Positions 7,132 to 14,244 are shown, counted from the first letter of the stretch. The stretch is 14,582 nucleotides of DNA from an uncultured Lachnospiraceae bacterium (GCA_905207905.1 CAJLNC010000064.1:1-14582); one strand, 5' to 3'. The notes: a model not told the origin generated them from the letters alone. Numbers and translations are program-made.

Positions 7132-7907
7132 CTTAATTTCCTCCTGATGGTCTCACTGACAAAATCTACCACCGCAACTACCGCCAGAATAACCAGAATG
7201 ATAATGGAAACCCGTCCATACTGTAAAAGAGCCAGGGAAGAATTAAGCATAACCCCAATTCCTCCCGCTCCCACATACCCAAGTACTGTAGAAGCCCGCA
7301 CATTGATCTCCAGAGCGTAAAAGGTATAGCCTGCAATCTGGCTCATCACCTGGGGCCAAACTGCCCATACCGCCGTCTGGATCTTATTGGCTCCTACTGC
7401 CTGCGCTGCTTCTATTGGGCCAAAATCAATGGTTTCTATGGACTCATAGATCAGCTGGGACACCAGTCCAAAAGTAAACACGGCAATGGTAAGCACGCCG
7501 GTAAATTCCCCAATCCCCACAATGGCCACCATCAAAGCTGCCAGCAGAAGATTGGGAATCGTTCTTACCACATCCAGAATAAATCGGACAACAAAGGTCA
7601 CCACTTTATTGGATGTCACCACCTCCGTGGCCAGAAATGCAACGGGCACTGCAAAAAGAACGCCCAGCACCGTTCCTGTGACCGACATTTTCAGCGTCAT
7701 CACCATAGGCCCTATAATCTTGGGAATATAAGCAAAATCCGGCTTCATAAACTTTTCCAGAAACAGATACATCTGCTTCCGGTTCTGCATCACTTCCAGA
7801 AAATCCGCCTCTGTCACCACTGCACTGGCCACAATTCCCACCAAAATCACCAGGAAAATGAGAACCTTTTTGTACCAGTCATAGTGAACTGTATCTTTAA
7901 TCTTCAT
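7128..7907 (-). CDS. phnE: Phosphonate/phosphite-type ABC transporter permease, first PhnE subunit
   Basis: 259-aa permease. Hydrophobic segments occur near residues 15-30, 70-95, 105-145 and 225-250. The coupling loop is EAAQAVGANKIQTAVWA, and the ASTVLGYVGAGGIGV segment matches its partner's. It is paralogous to the second subunit (same length and layout, low identity in the N-terminal third). It overlaps the end of phnC by 11 nt and the next permease by 4 nt. Confidence 0.92.
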   Translation of the reverse strand: MKIKDTVHYDWYKKVLIFLVILVGIVASAVVTEADFLEVMQNRKQMYLFLEKFMKPDFAYIPKIIGPMVMTLKMSVTGTVLGVLFAVPVAFLATEVVTSNKVVTFVVRFILDVVRTIPNLLLAALMVAIVGIGEFTGVLTIAVFTFGLVSQLIYESIETIDFGPIEAAQAVGANKIQTAVWAVWPQVMSQIAGYTFYALEINVRASTVLGYVGAGGIGVMLNSSLALLQYGRVSIIILVILAVVAVVDFVSETIRRKLR

Positions 7908-8661
7908 TTTCCTGATCCTCCAGAATGTTTCTCCCGTAGATGCGCTGCAGCTCCTCTCCGGTCAACTCATAGGGAAGCCCGTCAAATACGATCTTTCCGC
8001 TCTTAAAAGCAAGAATCCTGGTGGAAAACTGTTTTGCAAGCTCCACCGAATGGATATTCACCACAACCGTCTGCTTCAGCTCCTGATTGATTCGCTTCAG
8101 ATCTGACATAATTTTCTGAGTAGTGATCGGATCCAAAGAGGCCACTGGCTCATCTGCCAGAATAATATCCGCCTGCTGCACCAAAGCCCTGGCAATGGAG
8201 ACTCGCTGCTGCTGCCCTCCAGAAAGCTCATCGCTTCTGGAGTGAAGCTTATCTGCCAGCCCCACCCGCTCCAGAGCATCCAATGTCCGCTGATAATCTT
8301 CCTTTGTAAAGAGCCCAAGAATACTCCGGAAAGTGGAATAATATCCCAGTCTCCCTGACAGCACATTTTTCTGCACTGTGCTTCGTTTTACTAGGTTAAA
8401 ATTCTGAGAGATCATTCCAATGTGGCAGCGAATCTTTCTCAGCTGCTTTTTGTCTGCTCCTGTAATAGAAGTCTGATCCACCCACACTTCCCCTTCCGTC
8501 ACATCGATCAATCGGTTGATGGACCGCAGAAAAGTACTTTTTCCCGCCCCGGACAAACCGATCACAGAAACGAATTCTCCGTCCTGAATCGTCACATTCA
8601 CATGATCCAGCCCGCGCACTCCGTTGCTATACACCTTGGAAACATTCTTAAATTCTATCAT
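7897..8661 (-). CDS. phnC: Phosphonate/phosphite-type ABC transporter ATP-binding protein
   Basis: 254-aa cytoplasmic ATPase that powers the importer. Walker A GLSGAGKST (35-43), Q-loop MISQNFN, signature LSGGQQQR, Walker B ILADEPVASLDP and the H-loop histidine in VNIHSVELA are all intact. ATG 8661 was chosen because the conserved MIEFKNVSKVY start lies there. The longer open frame back to 8739 would run into phnD. The ribosome site (AGCGGCAAAGAG) is weak, which may lower PhnC relative to PhnD. 25 nt separate it from phnD. Confidence 0.94.
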   Translation of the reverse strand: MIEFKNVSKVYSNGVRGLDHVNVTIQDGEFVSVIGLSGAGKSTFLRSINRLIDVTEGEVWVDQTSITGADKKQLRKIRCHIGMISQNFNLVKRSTVQKNVLSGRLGYYSTFRSILGLFTKEDYQRTLDALERVGLADKLHSRSDELSGGQQQRVSIARALVQQADIILADEPVASLDPITTQKIMSDLKRINQELKQTVVVNIHSVELAKQFSTRILAFKSGKIVFDGLPYELTGEELQRIYGRNILEDQENED

Positions 8662-8686
8662 CTCTTTGCCGCTCCGCTGTTTTTCT

Positions 8687-9592
8687 TTACTCTGCTGCCT
8701 TTGCCGTGTACTCCTCCACCGTGTCATACACAGACTCATCTACTTCCTCATATCCCAGATGATTCCAAAGAGACATCGCCTCTGCACCAGCTTCATCCTG
8801 CTTCATATTCAGGAAAGTATCTTTTACAAGAGCCTTCATATCCTCGCTCATATCCGGCTGCACTGCAATGGCATCATTGGGAATATCCCCTTCTGTAAGA
8901 TACAGCACCTTCAGCTCTTCAAACAAATCCATGTCTGCGAATTTTCCTGCAAACACGTTTCTTGCTCCCTCAAAAACAAAGCAGGCATCCTGCTGCCCAT
9001 TGAGTACAGAGGTAATCTCACTAGGAATATCATTTACTGTGGTCAGCGTGCAGTCCACAGTCGGATCAATCCCAAGATTCTTTAATTCTGCTACCGGATA
9101 AATGTAACCGCTGGCAGAGTTAGGACTTAAAGTGGCAATCTTCTTTCCCTTCAGATCCTCCAGCTTTTCCATATCGCTGTCTGCCTTTACAAGAACCTCT
9201 CCCTTAAAGGTAGCAGAAAGCACCCCTTCCTCAGGAAGCCCGGTCTCATCATTATAACTGCCAAGCTGAGAAGTCAGAAGCGCCTGGGCAGCCCCTAAAT
9301 TTCTGGCCTGCACATAAGCTGCCGGCGGCATGATTCCGATATCCACCTGACCGGAAGCCATAGCCTCCACAATGGTGGAATAATCTGTTGCCAGCGTCAC
9401 ATTTACTTCACAGCCCAGCTTTTCTGTAAGATACTCTGCAAAAGGTTTTGCCTTTGCTTCCATGCTTCCGTCATTGTTGGTGGGCACAAACTGCACATTC
9501 AGCTCCTTTACCTCCTCTGCGCCTGCACAGGTTACTGCTGCAAGGCTCATTCCAACAACTGCCATCATTGCTGCGATCTTCCTACTTCTCAT
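8687..9592 (-). CDS. phnD: Phosphate/phosphite/phosphonate ABC transporter substrate-binding protein
   Basis: 301 aa. A signal sequence (basic RSRK, then a hydrophobic core to about residue 24) precedes a two-lobe PhnD/PtxB-type binding domain. Family features: QFVPTNNDGS near the start, a DIGIMPPAAYV stretch, and LSPNSASGYIYP, a likely anion-binding loop. ATG 9592 follows AAAGGAGAAAAAC; a longer frame to 9625 lacks such a site. The only cysteine near the signal end sits in AVTC, a poor lipobox, so anchoring as a lipoprotein is uncertain. The ligand (phosphonate, phosphite, phosphate ester or another anion) cannot be told. First gene of the operon, divergent from the Crp-like regulator. Confidence 0.92.
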   Translation of the reverse strand: MRSRKIAAMMAVVGMSLAAVTCAGAEEVKELNVQFVPTNNDGSMEAKAKPFAEYLTEKLGCEVNVTLATDYSTIVEAMASGQVDIGIMPPAAYVQARNLGAAQALLTSQLGSYNDETGLPEEGVLSATFKGEVLVKADSDMEKLEDLKGKKIATLSPNSASGYIYPVAELKNLGIDPTVDCTLTTVNDIPSEITSVLNGQQDACFVFEGARNVFAGKFADMDLFEELKVLYLTEGDIPNDAIAVQPDMSEDMKALVKDTFLNMKQDEAGAEAMSLWNHLGYEEVDESVYDTVEEYTAKAAE

Positions 9593-9678
9593 TTGTTTTT
9601 CTCCTTTCAAGAACCGCTTAATCATAGTTGTTCTCCGACAGTATTCCCGGAATTTTCCCAGGTCTGCCCGATGGTCTT

Positions 9679-9722
9679 AACATATCATGACCCCAGTTTC
9701 TATTTCTATGACCTGGGTCACA
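9679..9722 (-). promoter_or_regulatory. Predicted phnD promoter with CRP-type operator
   Basis: On the minus strand an extended -10, TGA-TATGTT (-10 at 9679-9684), has no recognisable -35. Instead, TGTGA-N6-TCATA (9707-9722, centre 9714.5) lies about 42 bp upstream of the predicted start of transcription (~9672), the class II activator position for Crp/Fnr proteins. It also reads as TGACC-N2-GGTCA palindrome (9709-9720). A further TGACC half-site (plus strand 9688-9692) lies exactly 21 bp from the plus-strand TGACC at 9709, on the same helix face. Confidence 0.5.
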
Positions 9723-9784
9723 TTTTACTTTTCCAAAACAAAAATTTCTGCAATTCTTTACATTCCGGTACCGGTTCAGAACGC

Positions 9785-9813
9785 TTTACATCCCAAAAGG
9801 AAAAACGTATAAT
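9785..9813 (+). promoter_or_regulatory. Sigma-A promoter for the Crp/Fnr-family regulator
   Basis: TTTACA (9785-9790), a 17-nt spacer and TATAAT (9808-9813). Transcription would start near 9820 and give a ~115-nt leader containing a TGGGAA/TTCCCA hairpin (9835-9856). A perfect palindrome CCGGTACCGG (9765-9774) lies just upstream of the -35, a candidate site for control of this promoter. Confidence 0.8.
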
Positions 9814-9933
9814 ATTGGATAAAGCGATCGACAGTGGGAAACCCGCCGGCTTCCCATCTGTGATATGGATTGCAATGTATTCCAGATTCTTCATAAATCT
9901 ATAGAAACCAATTTCTTCGGAAAGGAAGCTTTT

Positions 9934-10620
9934 ATGAAAAAAATCAATTCTCCCGAACAGCTTGCAAACTATATTGACGAATACCAGCTCCAGACGATTA
10001 TGAGGACTCCCTTAAAAGAGATCGGAGAACTGCAGGAATTTCAAAAGGAAGAATTTCTGATTCATACAGACAAGCCCTCCCGCTATCTGTACTTTCTGGT
10101 AAAAGGGGAGGCCATTGTCACCTACTCCTCCAACAGCCGGACTCTGTGCATCGGATATATGACCCCGGTGGCATGGCTGGGAGAGGCCGCCTCCCTCTGG
10201 AACACTGCTCCCAACTGTAATGTATGCGCCTTAAATACCTGCATCTGCATTGCCATTGACCTGTCCATTCACAGGGAAACCCTGCTTGGAGACATTCTCT
10301 TTATGCAAAATACCTGCCAGCTTCTAAGCTGCAAACTGAATGACTGCAATTTTTCTCCAAGAACCCTTTTAGAGCCTCTGGGAATGCGTCTGGCCAAATT
10401 TATCCTCCGCTACTCCAACCAGGATATTTTCTCCTTCCGCCTCACCACCTGCGCACTAATCTTAAATACCAGCTACCGCCATCTGCTGCGGATGCTGAAA
10501 AAATTCTGCGAACAGGGGATTTTGATTCGGAAAACCCATGGCTATCTCATCAAAAACCGGGAGCTTCTTGTGCAATACAGTGAGGAATACTCCTTTGACA
10601 AGGAGGATGTTCTTTTATAG
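9934..10620 (+). CDS. Crp/Fnr-family transcriptional regulator, YeiL-like, cysteine-rich
   Basis: 228 aa. The N-terminal effector domain has the cNMP-binding beta-roll (about 35-125; FLIHTDKPS, YLYFLVKGEA, GEAASLW) but not the full cAMP-binding set (no clear RxA motif). A long helix follows (about 115-160), then a C-terminal winged helix-turn-helix (about 175-220) with recognition helix NTSYRHLLRMLKKF. Compared with E. coli CRP the Arg185 equivalent is kept, but Glu181 is replaced by Arg. About ten cysteines occur, with a C-x2-C-x4-C-x-C cluster at 95-105 and C128, C133 and C138, suggesting a metal, Fe-S or redox signal. ATG 9934 follows AAAGGAAG. It is the only plus-strand gene, divergent from phnD, so control of the phn operon is likely but unproven. 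Confidence 0.87.
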   Translation: MKKINSPEQLANYIDEYQLQTIMRTPLKEIGELQEFQKEEFLIHTDKPSRYLYFLVKGEAIVTYSSNSRTLCIGYMTPVAWLGEAASLWNTAPNCNVCALNTCICIAIDLSIHRETLLGDILFMQNTCQLLSCKLNDCNFSPRTLLEPLGMRLAKFILRYSNQDIFSFRLTTCALILNTSYRHLLRMLKKFCEQGILIRKTHGYLIKNRELLVQYSEEYSFDKEDVLL

Positions 10621-10638
10621 AATCCTGGAGATACTGCA

Positions 10639-10735
10639 AAAAGGGGATGCTGCAAAGCATTTTCCCGGCGGTACCCTTTCGGTAAAAAACACACCGAAAA
10701 TCCGCCGGAATTAGCATTTTGCAGCATCCCCTTTT
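10639..10735. terminator. Large nested hairpin, terminator for the regulator gene and probably also for the opposing oadB operon
   Basis: Outer arms AAAAGGGGATGCTGCAAA (10639-10656) and its exact complement (10718-10735) enclose a second stem CCGGCGG/CCGCCGG (10665-10671 with 10702-10708) and a third, TTTCGGT/ACCGAAA (10677-10683 with 10693-10699). T-rich sequence follows on the plus strand and a shorter T5 on the minus strand. It lies between convergent genes, 18 bp after the regulator's stop and 24 bp after the OadG-like stop. It is far larger than a usual intrinsic terminator. Confidence 0.8.
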
Positions 10736-10758
10736 CCTTTATCTCTTTTTATTTCTTT

Positions 10759-10878
10759 TTATTTTTTTCCGATCTTACCCATCACATATACGATCAGCAT
10801 GATAATCAGCACGGTGACAAAAATGCCCCCCATGCCTTTCCACATAATATCCAAAGCAGCCATGATATTACTATTCAT
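10759..10878 (-). CDS. OadG-related small membrane subunit, 39 aa
   Basis: Starts at ATG 10878 behind AAAGGAGAAC and encodes one hydrophobic helix (GIFVTVLIIMLIVYVMG, about residues 18-34) ending in GKIGKK. The start, with ALDIMWKGMGGIF, resembles the N-terminal membrane helix of oxaloacetate decarboxylase gamma subunits but lacks their cytosolic tail. Such mini-OadG proteins are known beside oadB-like genes. It probably binds or stabilises OadB in the membrane. It follows oadB by 24 nt and precedes the terminator, so the transcript contains only these two genes. Confidence 0.8.
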   Translation of the reverse strand: MNSNIMAALDIMWKGMGGIFVTVLIIMLIVYVMGKIGKK

Positions 10879-10902
10879 ATCTGTTCTCCTTTCTCACATC
10901 TG

Positions 10903-12042
10903 CTAACCAAGGAAACTGGTTACCAGGTTAATAACCAATCCACCGGCAATGACAGATGCAATCTGCCCGGATACATTAGCGCCGGCTGCATGCATCAGAA
11001 TCACATTACCAGGATCTTCCTGCATAGCCATCTTCTGCACCACACGGGAGGACATAGGAAATGCGGAAATTCCAGCTGCTCCCACCATAGGATTGATCTT
11101 TTTCTTGGAAAACAGGTTGATGAACTTTGCCAGCAGCACGCCGCCGATGGTGTCTGCCACAAAGGCAAATACGCCGATGAGCATGATCATCAGGGTGTCG
11201 ATGGTGACAAATTTGTCTGCCTGCATACTGAAGGAAATAGTGATTCCCAGAAGCAGCGTGATCAAATTTGCCAGGGTAGTCTGCGCAGTCTCAGACATAG
11301 TAGTCAGTACACCGCACTCACGGATCAGGTTTCCGAACATCAGAAATCCTACCAGAGCTACAGAAGAAGGAGCTACAAGGCCAACCACTGCTGTCACTGC
11401 AATGGGGAATACGATCCTGGCTGTCTTGGAAACAGAGGACGGATTGTAATCCATACGGATCATACGCTCTTTCTTTGTGGTTACCAGTCTGATGGCAAAA
11501 GGCTGGATCACCGGCACCAGAGCCATATAAGAATAAGCAGCCACCGCAATGGCTCCGATATAATTAGAATTTAAAATCTGGGAAACCAGAATGGAGGTAG
11601 GGCCGTCTGCTGCGCCAATTATACCGATGGACGCTGCGTCATTCAGATCAAAGCCCAGCACCACTGCCAGCAGGATCGCTGCGAAAATACCAAACTGAGC
11701 GCCTGCTCCAAAAAGAAACATCTTGGGATTGGAAAGCAGGGGGCCAAAATCAATCATAGCTCCGATACCGATAAACAAAAGTACCGGCATGGCCTCGGAA
11801 GCCTCTATTCCAATTTCAAACAGCCACTGGATAATTCCCGGCACTTCTCCCACGCCTGGCAGTATCTGGTTTAGCACACCGGATACAGGCAAGTTTACTA
11901 AGATGGCACCAAATCCCATGGGCAAAAGCAGCGCCGGCTCATACTCCTTTTTAATGGCCAGCCAGATCAGCAAGACGCCGATACCGTACATAACCAGCTG
12001 CTGCCAGGTCAGCATTTTCAGACCTTCAACTAAAAATTCCAT
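10903..12042 (-). CDS. oadB: Sodium ion-translocating decarboxylase beta subunit (OadB/GcdB/MmdB family)
   Basis: 379-aa polytopic membrane protein (about 9-11 hydrophobic segments), slightly shorter than the ~433-aa Klebsiella OadB. In the known complexes this subunit decarboxylates carboxybiotin and pumps Na+ out. Residues reported as essential there are conserved at matching spacing: Asp146 in GAADGPTS, Tyr172, Asn317-x3-Gly321-x4-Ser326 (NPMVGAAGIS) and Arg333; NVSGQIASVIAGG is near the C-terminus. ATG 12042 follows GAGGAGAGAG; the frame stays open to a TTG at 12198, but that extension shows no family similarity. No alpha (carboxyltransferase) or biotin-carrier gene is in the window. It is downstream of a Mn2+ riboswitch. 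Confidence 0.92.
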   Translation of the reverse strand: MEFLVEGLKMLTWQQLVMYGIGVLLIWLAIKKEYEPALLLPMGFGAILVNLPVSGVLNQILPGVGEVPGIIQWLFEIGIEASEAMPVLLFIGIGAMIDFGPLLSNPKMFLFGAGAQFGIFAAILLAVVLGFDLNDAASIGIIGAADGPTSILVSQILNSNYIGAIAVAAYSYMALVPVIQPFAIRLVTTKKERMIRMDYNPSSVSKTARIVFPIAVTAVVGLVAPSSVALVGFLMFGNLIRECGVLTTMSETAQTTLANLITLLLGITISFSMQADKFVTIDTLMIMLIGVFAFVADTIGGVLLAKFINLFSKKKINPMVGAAGISAFPMSSRVVQKMAMQEDPGNVILMHAAGANVSGQIASVIAGGLVINLVTSFLG

Positions 12043-12236
12043 ATTGTACTCTCTCCTCTCTCTGATCAGACAGCTCTTATCCTGTAATTTATGCACAGCC
12101 GCAATCCCTGTAGCCTTTTTCTTCGTCGGATACGCCGGATCATACTGTAAGCAATCCTGCACGCAGATTTCTCCGCCTGGGCCCAGTCGCTTCCGCAATA
12201 TCCTTCCTATCCGCCGCAGTACAATCCCGCAGAGCG

Positions 12237-12277
12237 TTTTTTATTTCATAGGAACTTAGTTCCTATGAAATAAAAAA
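12237..12277. repeat. 41-bp near-perfect palindrome directly after the riboswitch terminator
   Basis: Arms TTTTTTATTTCATAGGAAC (12237-12255) and GTTCCTATGAAATAAAAAA (12259-12277) are exact complements around a three-base centre. On the minus strand its first arm is the U-tract of the riboswitch terminator, so RNA that passes the terminator can form this second hairpin. It ends in A-rich sequence, so it is not an ordinary intrinsic terminator. Confidence 0.75.
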
Positions 12278-12314
12278 GACCCTTACTACAGTAACTGCTA
12301 CTGTAGTAAGAGTC
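12272..12314 (-). terminator. Riboswitch-controlled intrinsic terminator
   Basis: Stem of GACTCTTACTACAGTA (minus strand, 12314-12299) with TACTGTAGTAAGGGTC (12293-12278), one G-U pair, five-base loop, then T6ATTT (12277 downward). The 5' arm overlaps the last nine bases of the aptamer, including the 3' strand of P1, so aptamer folding and termination exclude each other. This predicts an ON switch: Mn2+ stabilises P1 and lets transcription continue into oadB. Confidence 0.85.
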
Positions 12315-12400
12315 TCGCTGTTTCAACCTTTGACGAATAACCCGGTTATTGTCCTGACGACCAAAGATACATAGAAACTATGCCAGCTACTCCCTCTTAC
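12306..12400 (-). ncRNA. yybP-ykoY manganese riboswitch aptamer
   Basis: The minus-strand RNA has the conserved parts of this class in order. P1 is GUAAGAG (12400-12394) with CUCUUAC (12312-12306). The L1 core GGGAGUAGC follows. A short CAUAG/CUAUG hairpin comes next. The second arm has CUUUG/CAAAG with a conserved CGUCA in the L3 loop, capped by an AAUAAC/GUUAUU stem. The closing segment CAGCGAGAC comes last. Metal is known to bind between L1 and L3. Recognition is by eye from known examples; a covariance-model hit to Rfam RF00080 would settle it. Confidence 0.88.
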
Positions 12401-12435
12401 CATTCTGCTTCGATAAGTCCGTCTTTCGTTTTACC

Positions 12436-12464
12436 ATCATAGCAAGTTTTTCTAAAAGATGCAA
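12436..12464 (-). promoter_or_regulatory. Sigma-A promoter of the riboswitch-oadB transcript, extended -10
   Basis: TTGCAT (12459-12464), a 17-nt spacer and TATGAT (12436-12441), preceded by TGC (extended -10). Transcription starts near 12429, about 30 nt before the aptamer. It lies just after the ABC exporter gene's stop (12493). I see no good terminator between them, so exporter transcripts may also run into the riboswitch. Confidence 0.78.
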
Positions 12465-12492
12465 GAGATTTTTCCGACAGCTTCACAGCCAG

Positions 12493-14244
12493 TTACTGTG
12501 CCACTGTAAACAGAGAATAGAAATAGCCTTTTTGCTCCATCAGTTCCCGAAAAGTACCCTGTTCTTCGATTCTGCCGTTTTTCATCACAAGAATGGAATC
12601 ATAACGTTTCAGCAGCTCTTCCTCCAGACTGTGAGTGACAATGATCCTGGTAAGCCCCGGCAGTTCCAGGATGGAACGGAACACGGAGAAAGCTGTAGCC
12701 GCATCCAAGGAGGCAGTAGCCTCATCCGCCAGCAAAACAGGAGTCTCCCGCAGCAGACAGCGGGCAATGGCAATCCTCTGACGTTCTCCTCCGGAAAGTC
12801 CACTGCCGTTTTCCCCGCAGGGATATTCCCGCCCCTTTTGTTCCAAAAGCTCATCCAACCCGGACATACTAATAACCCGCTGAAGCTTTTCCTCCGGAAA
12901 TTCCCGGAACATAGTAATATTTTCCCGGATGGTGCTGTTAAATACAAACACATTCTGCTGAATCAGAGAAACCAGAGAATAAAGCTCCTCTGTGGGCATT
13001 CTGTGAAGATTCTCACCATTAAAAAGAATCTTTCCGGAATAATCCTCCCTGCCCTTCATTAATAGCTTCAGCAGCGTAGACTTTCCGCTGCCGGAACTTC
13101 CCACAATAGCATAACTCTTTCCCTCCTCAAACCTTACATTTATATTTTTCAACACCGGTGTGCCGGATTGATAGGAGAAATCCACATTTTCCACAGCAAT
13201 CCCCCTGGTAAATCCACTGCACTGTGGAATATTTTCAGATAAAGCGGCTCTGCCTTCTTCTCCCGGCTCCTGCTCCAGCGCTTCTGCCAATTTGTCGATC
13301 AACCCTCTGGCAGCCTTTCGCCCTGCCAGTATCTTGGGAATATCCCCAATGGGCATAATAATAAAATTCAAAAGCTGGGTAAATACCAGCACCACACCGG
13401 CGGTGATCGGTTCTCCTTTCATGGCCAAATAGGCACCCACAAGAAAAACTCCAAACTGAGCGATCACCCCTGCCAGCACTCCTATATTTTCCAGCGTTCT
13501 GGTAAGAAAGGCCTTTTTGTACTTTGCACTCTCCAGCTCCCTGTTTTTTTCCCTCAGAAGTCCGAAAATTTCTTTTTCCGCCCGGAAACTTTTTACCACT
13601 GAAAATCCTGTGAGCACATCCTTTAACATTCCGACAAAATTTTCATTTCTGTCAGAAACCTCTTTCTCCCTGACTGCAAGACGGTTTCCAGTAAGAAGGG
13701 AGGATACCACCGGAAACAGAGAGAAAACCACTGCTGCCACCGTCAGCTGAGGGCTGTATAAGATCATCATCACAAAAGCTCCCCCGCACATCACAATCTC
13801 CTGAAGCAGTTGAAACAAAGGAGCCAGATAGTCTGTCTCTATGGTCGAGGCATCATTGGTAAGGGCTGACAAATACCTGGAAGTATTTTCCTCCGAAAAT
13901 GCTTCCATCTTCTTGCTGGAAATCTTCTCAAAAGCAAACTCCTTATACTGCTGCATGGCCCTCCTGCCAAATTCTGAACGACAGTGGGCAAAAATCTGTA
14001 TAGAAACTGCCAGCCCGGCTGTAACAATCCCGCAGACCCAACCGATTTGTCCCACTGTAAAATACGCCCGAGCCCCGGCTACCAGATCGATGATCTGCTG
14101 CAGAACCCAGGAAAATATCAGGTTTACCGCTGCCACCCAGAGACAGATAGCCAGAGTAACGGCAAACAGCAGATGATTCTTTTTAAACATCTGGTGAATA
14201 TATGGTTTTCGTCTCTTTCTCAGCTGTTTTTGAATATCATTCAT
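12493..14244 (-). CDS. ABC transporter, fused permease and ATPase (exporter type)
   Basis: 583 aa: an N-terminal transmembrane domain of about six helices (roughly 23-310, first helix LLFAVTLAICLWVAAVNLIF) fused to an ATPase domain (about 345-583). Walker A VGSSGSGKST (~380), signature LSGGERQRIAIAR (~485), Walker B VLLADEATASLD (~506) and the switch histidine in VTHS are intact. Half-transporters of this kind export drugs, lipids or peptides as dimers; the cargo is unknown, and no peptidase domain or precursor peptide gene was seen. A homodimer is suggested because no second exporter gene is visible. ATG 14244 overlaps the upstream stop (ATGA), with GGGGGAAG as ribosome site; the frame from 14274 was rejected for this reason. 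Confidence 0.93.
   Translation of the reverse strand: MNDIQKQLRKRRKPYIHQMFKKNHLLFAVTLAICLWVAAVNLIFSWVLQQIIDLVAGARAYFTVGQIGWVCGIVTAGLAVSIQIFAHCRSEFGRRAMQQYKEFAFEKISSKKMEAFSEENTSRYLSALTNDASTIETDYLAPLFQLLQEIVMCGGAFVMMILYSPQLTVAAVVFSLFPVVSSLLTGNRLAVREKEVSDRNENFVGMLKDVLTGFSVVKSFRAEKEIFGLLREKNRELESAKYKKAFLTRTLENIGVLAGVIAQFGVFLVGAYLAMKGEPITAGVVLVFTQLLNFIIMPIGDIPKILAGRKAARGLIDKLAEALEQEPGEEGRAALSENIPQCSGFTRGIAVENVDFSYQSGTPVLKNINVRFEEGKSYAIVGSSGSGKSTLLKLLMKGREDYSGKILFNGENLHRMPTEELYSLVSLIQQNVFVFNSTIRENITMFREFPEEKLQRVISMSGLDELLEQKGREYPCGENGSGLSGGERQRIAIARCLLRETPVLLADEATASLDAATAFSVFRSILELPGLTRIIVTHSLEEELLKRYDSILVMKNGRIEEQGTFRELMEQKGYFYSLFTVAQ

Noticed and set aside
12043..12198. In-frame 52-codon extension of oadB from a TTG
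   Set aside because: No similarity to the family, and a good GAGGAG site precedes the ATG at 12042. It most likely is untranslated leader between riboswitch and gene. A remnant of a deleted gene was considered but nothing recognisable is coded.
12237..12277. Terminal inverted repeat of a mobile element
   Set aside because: No transposase, no second copy and no target duplication in the window; the arms are adjacent, as in a hairpin.
12466..12500. Terminator directly after the ABC exporter gene
   Set aside because: Only a CACAG/CTGTG five-base stem overlapping the stop codon, with no T-run after it.
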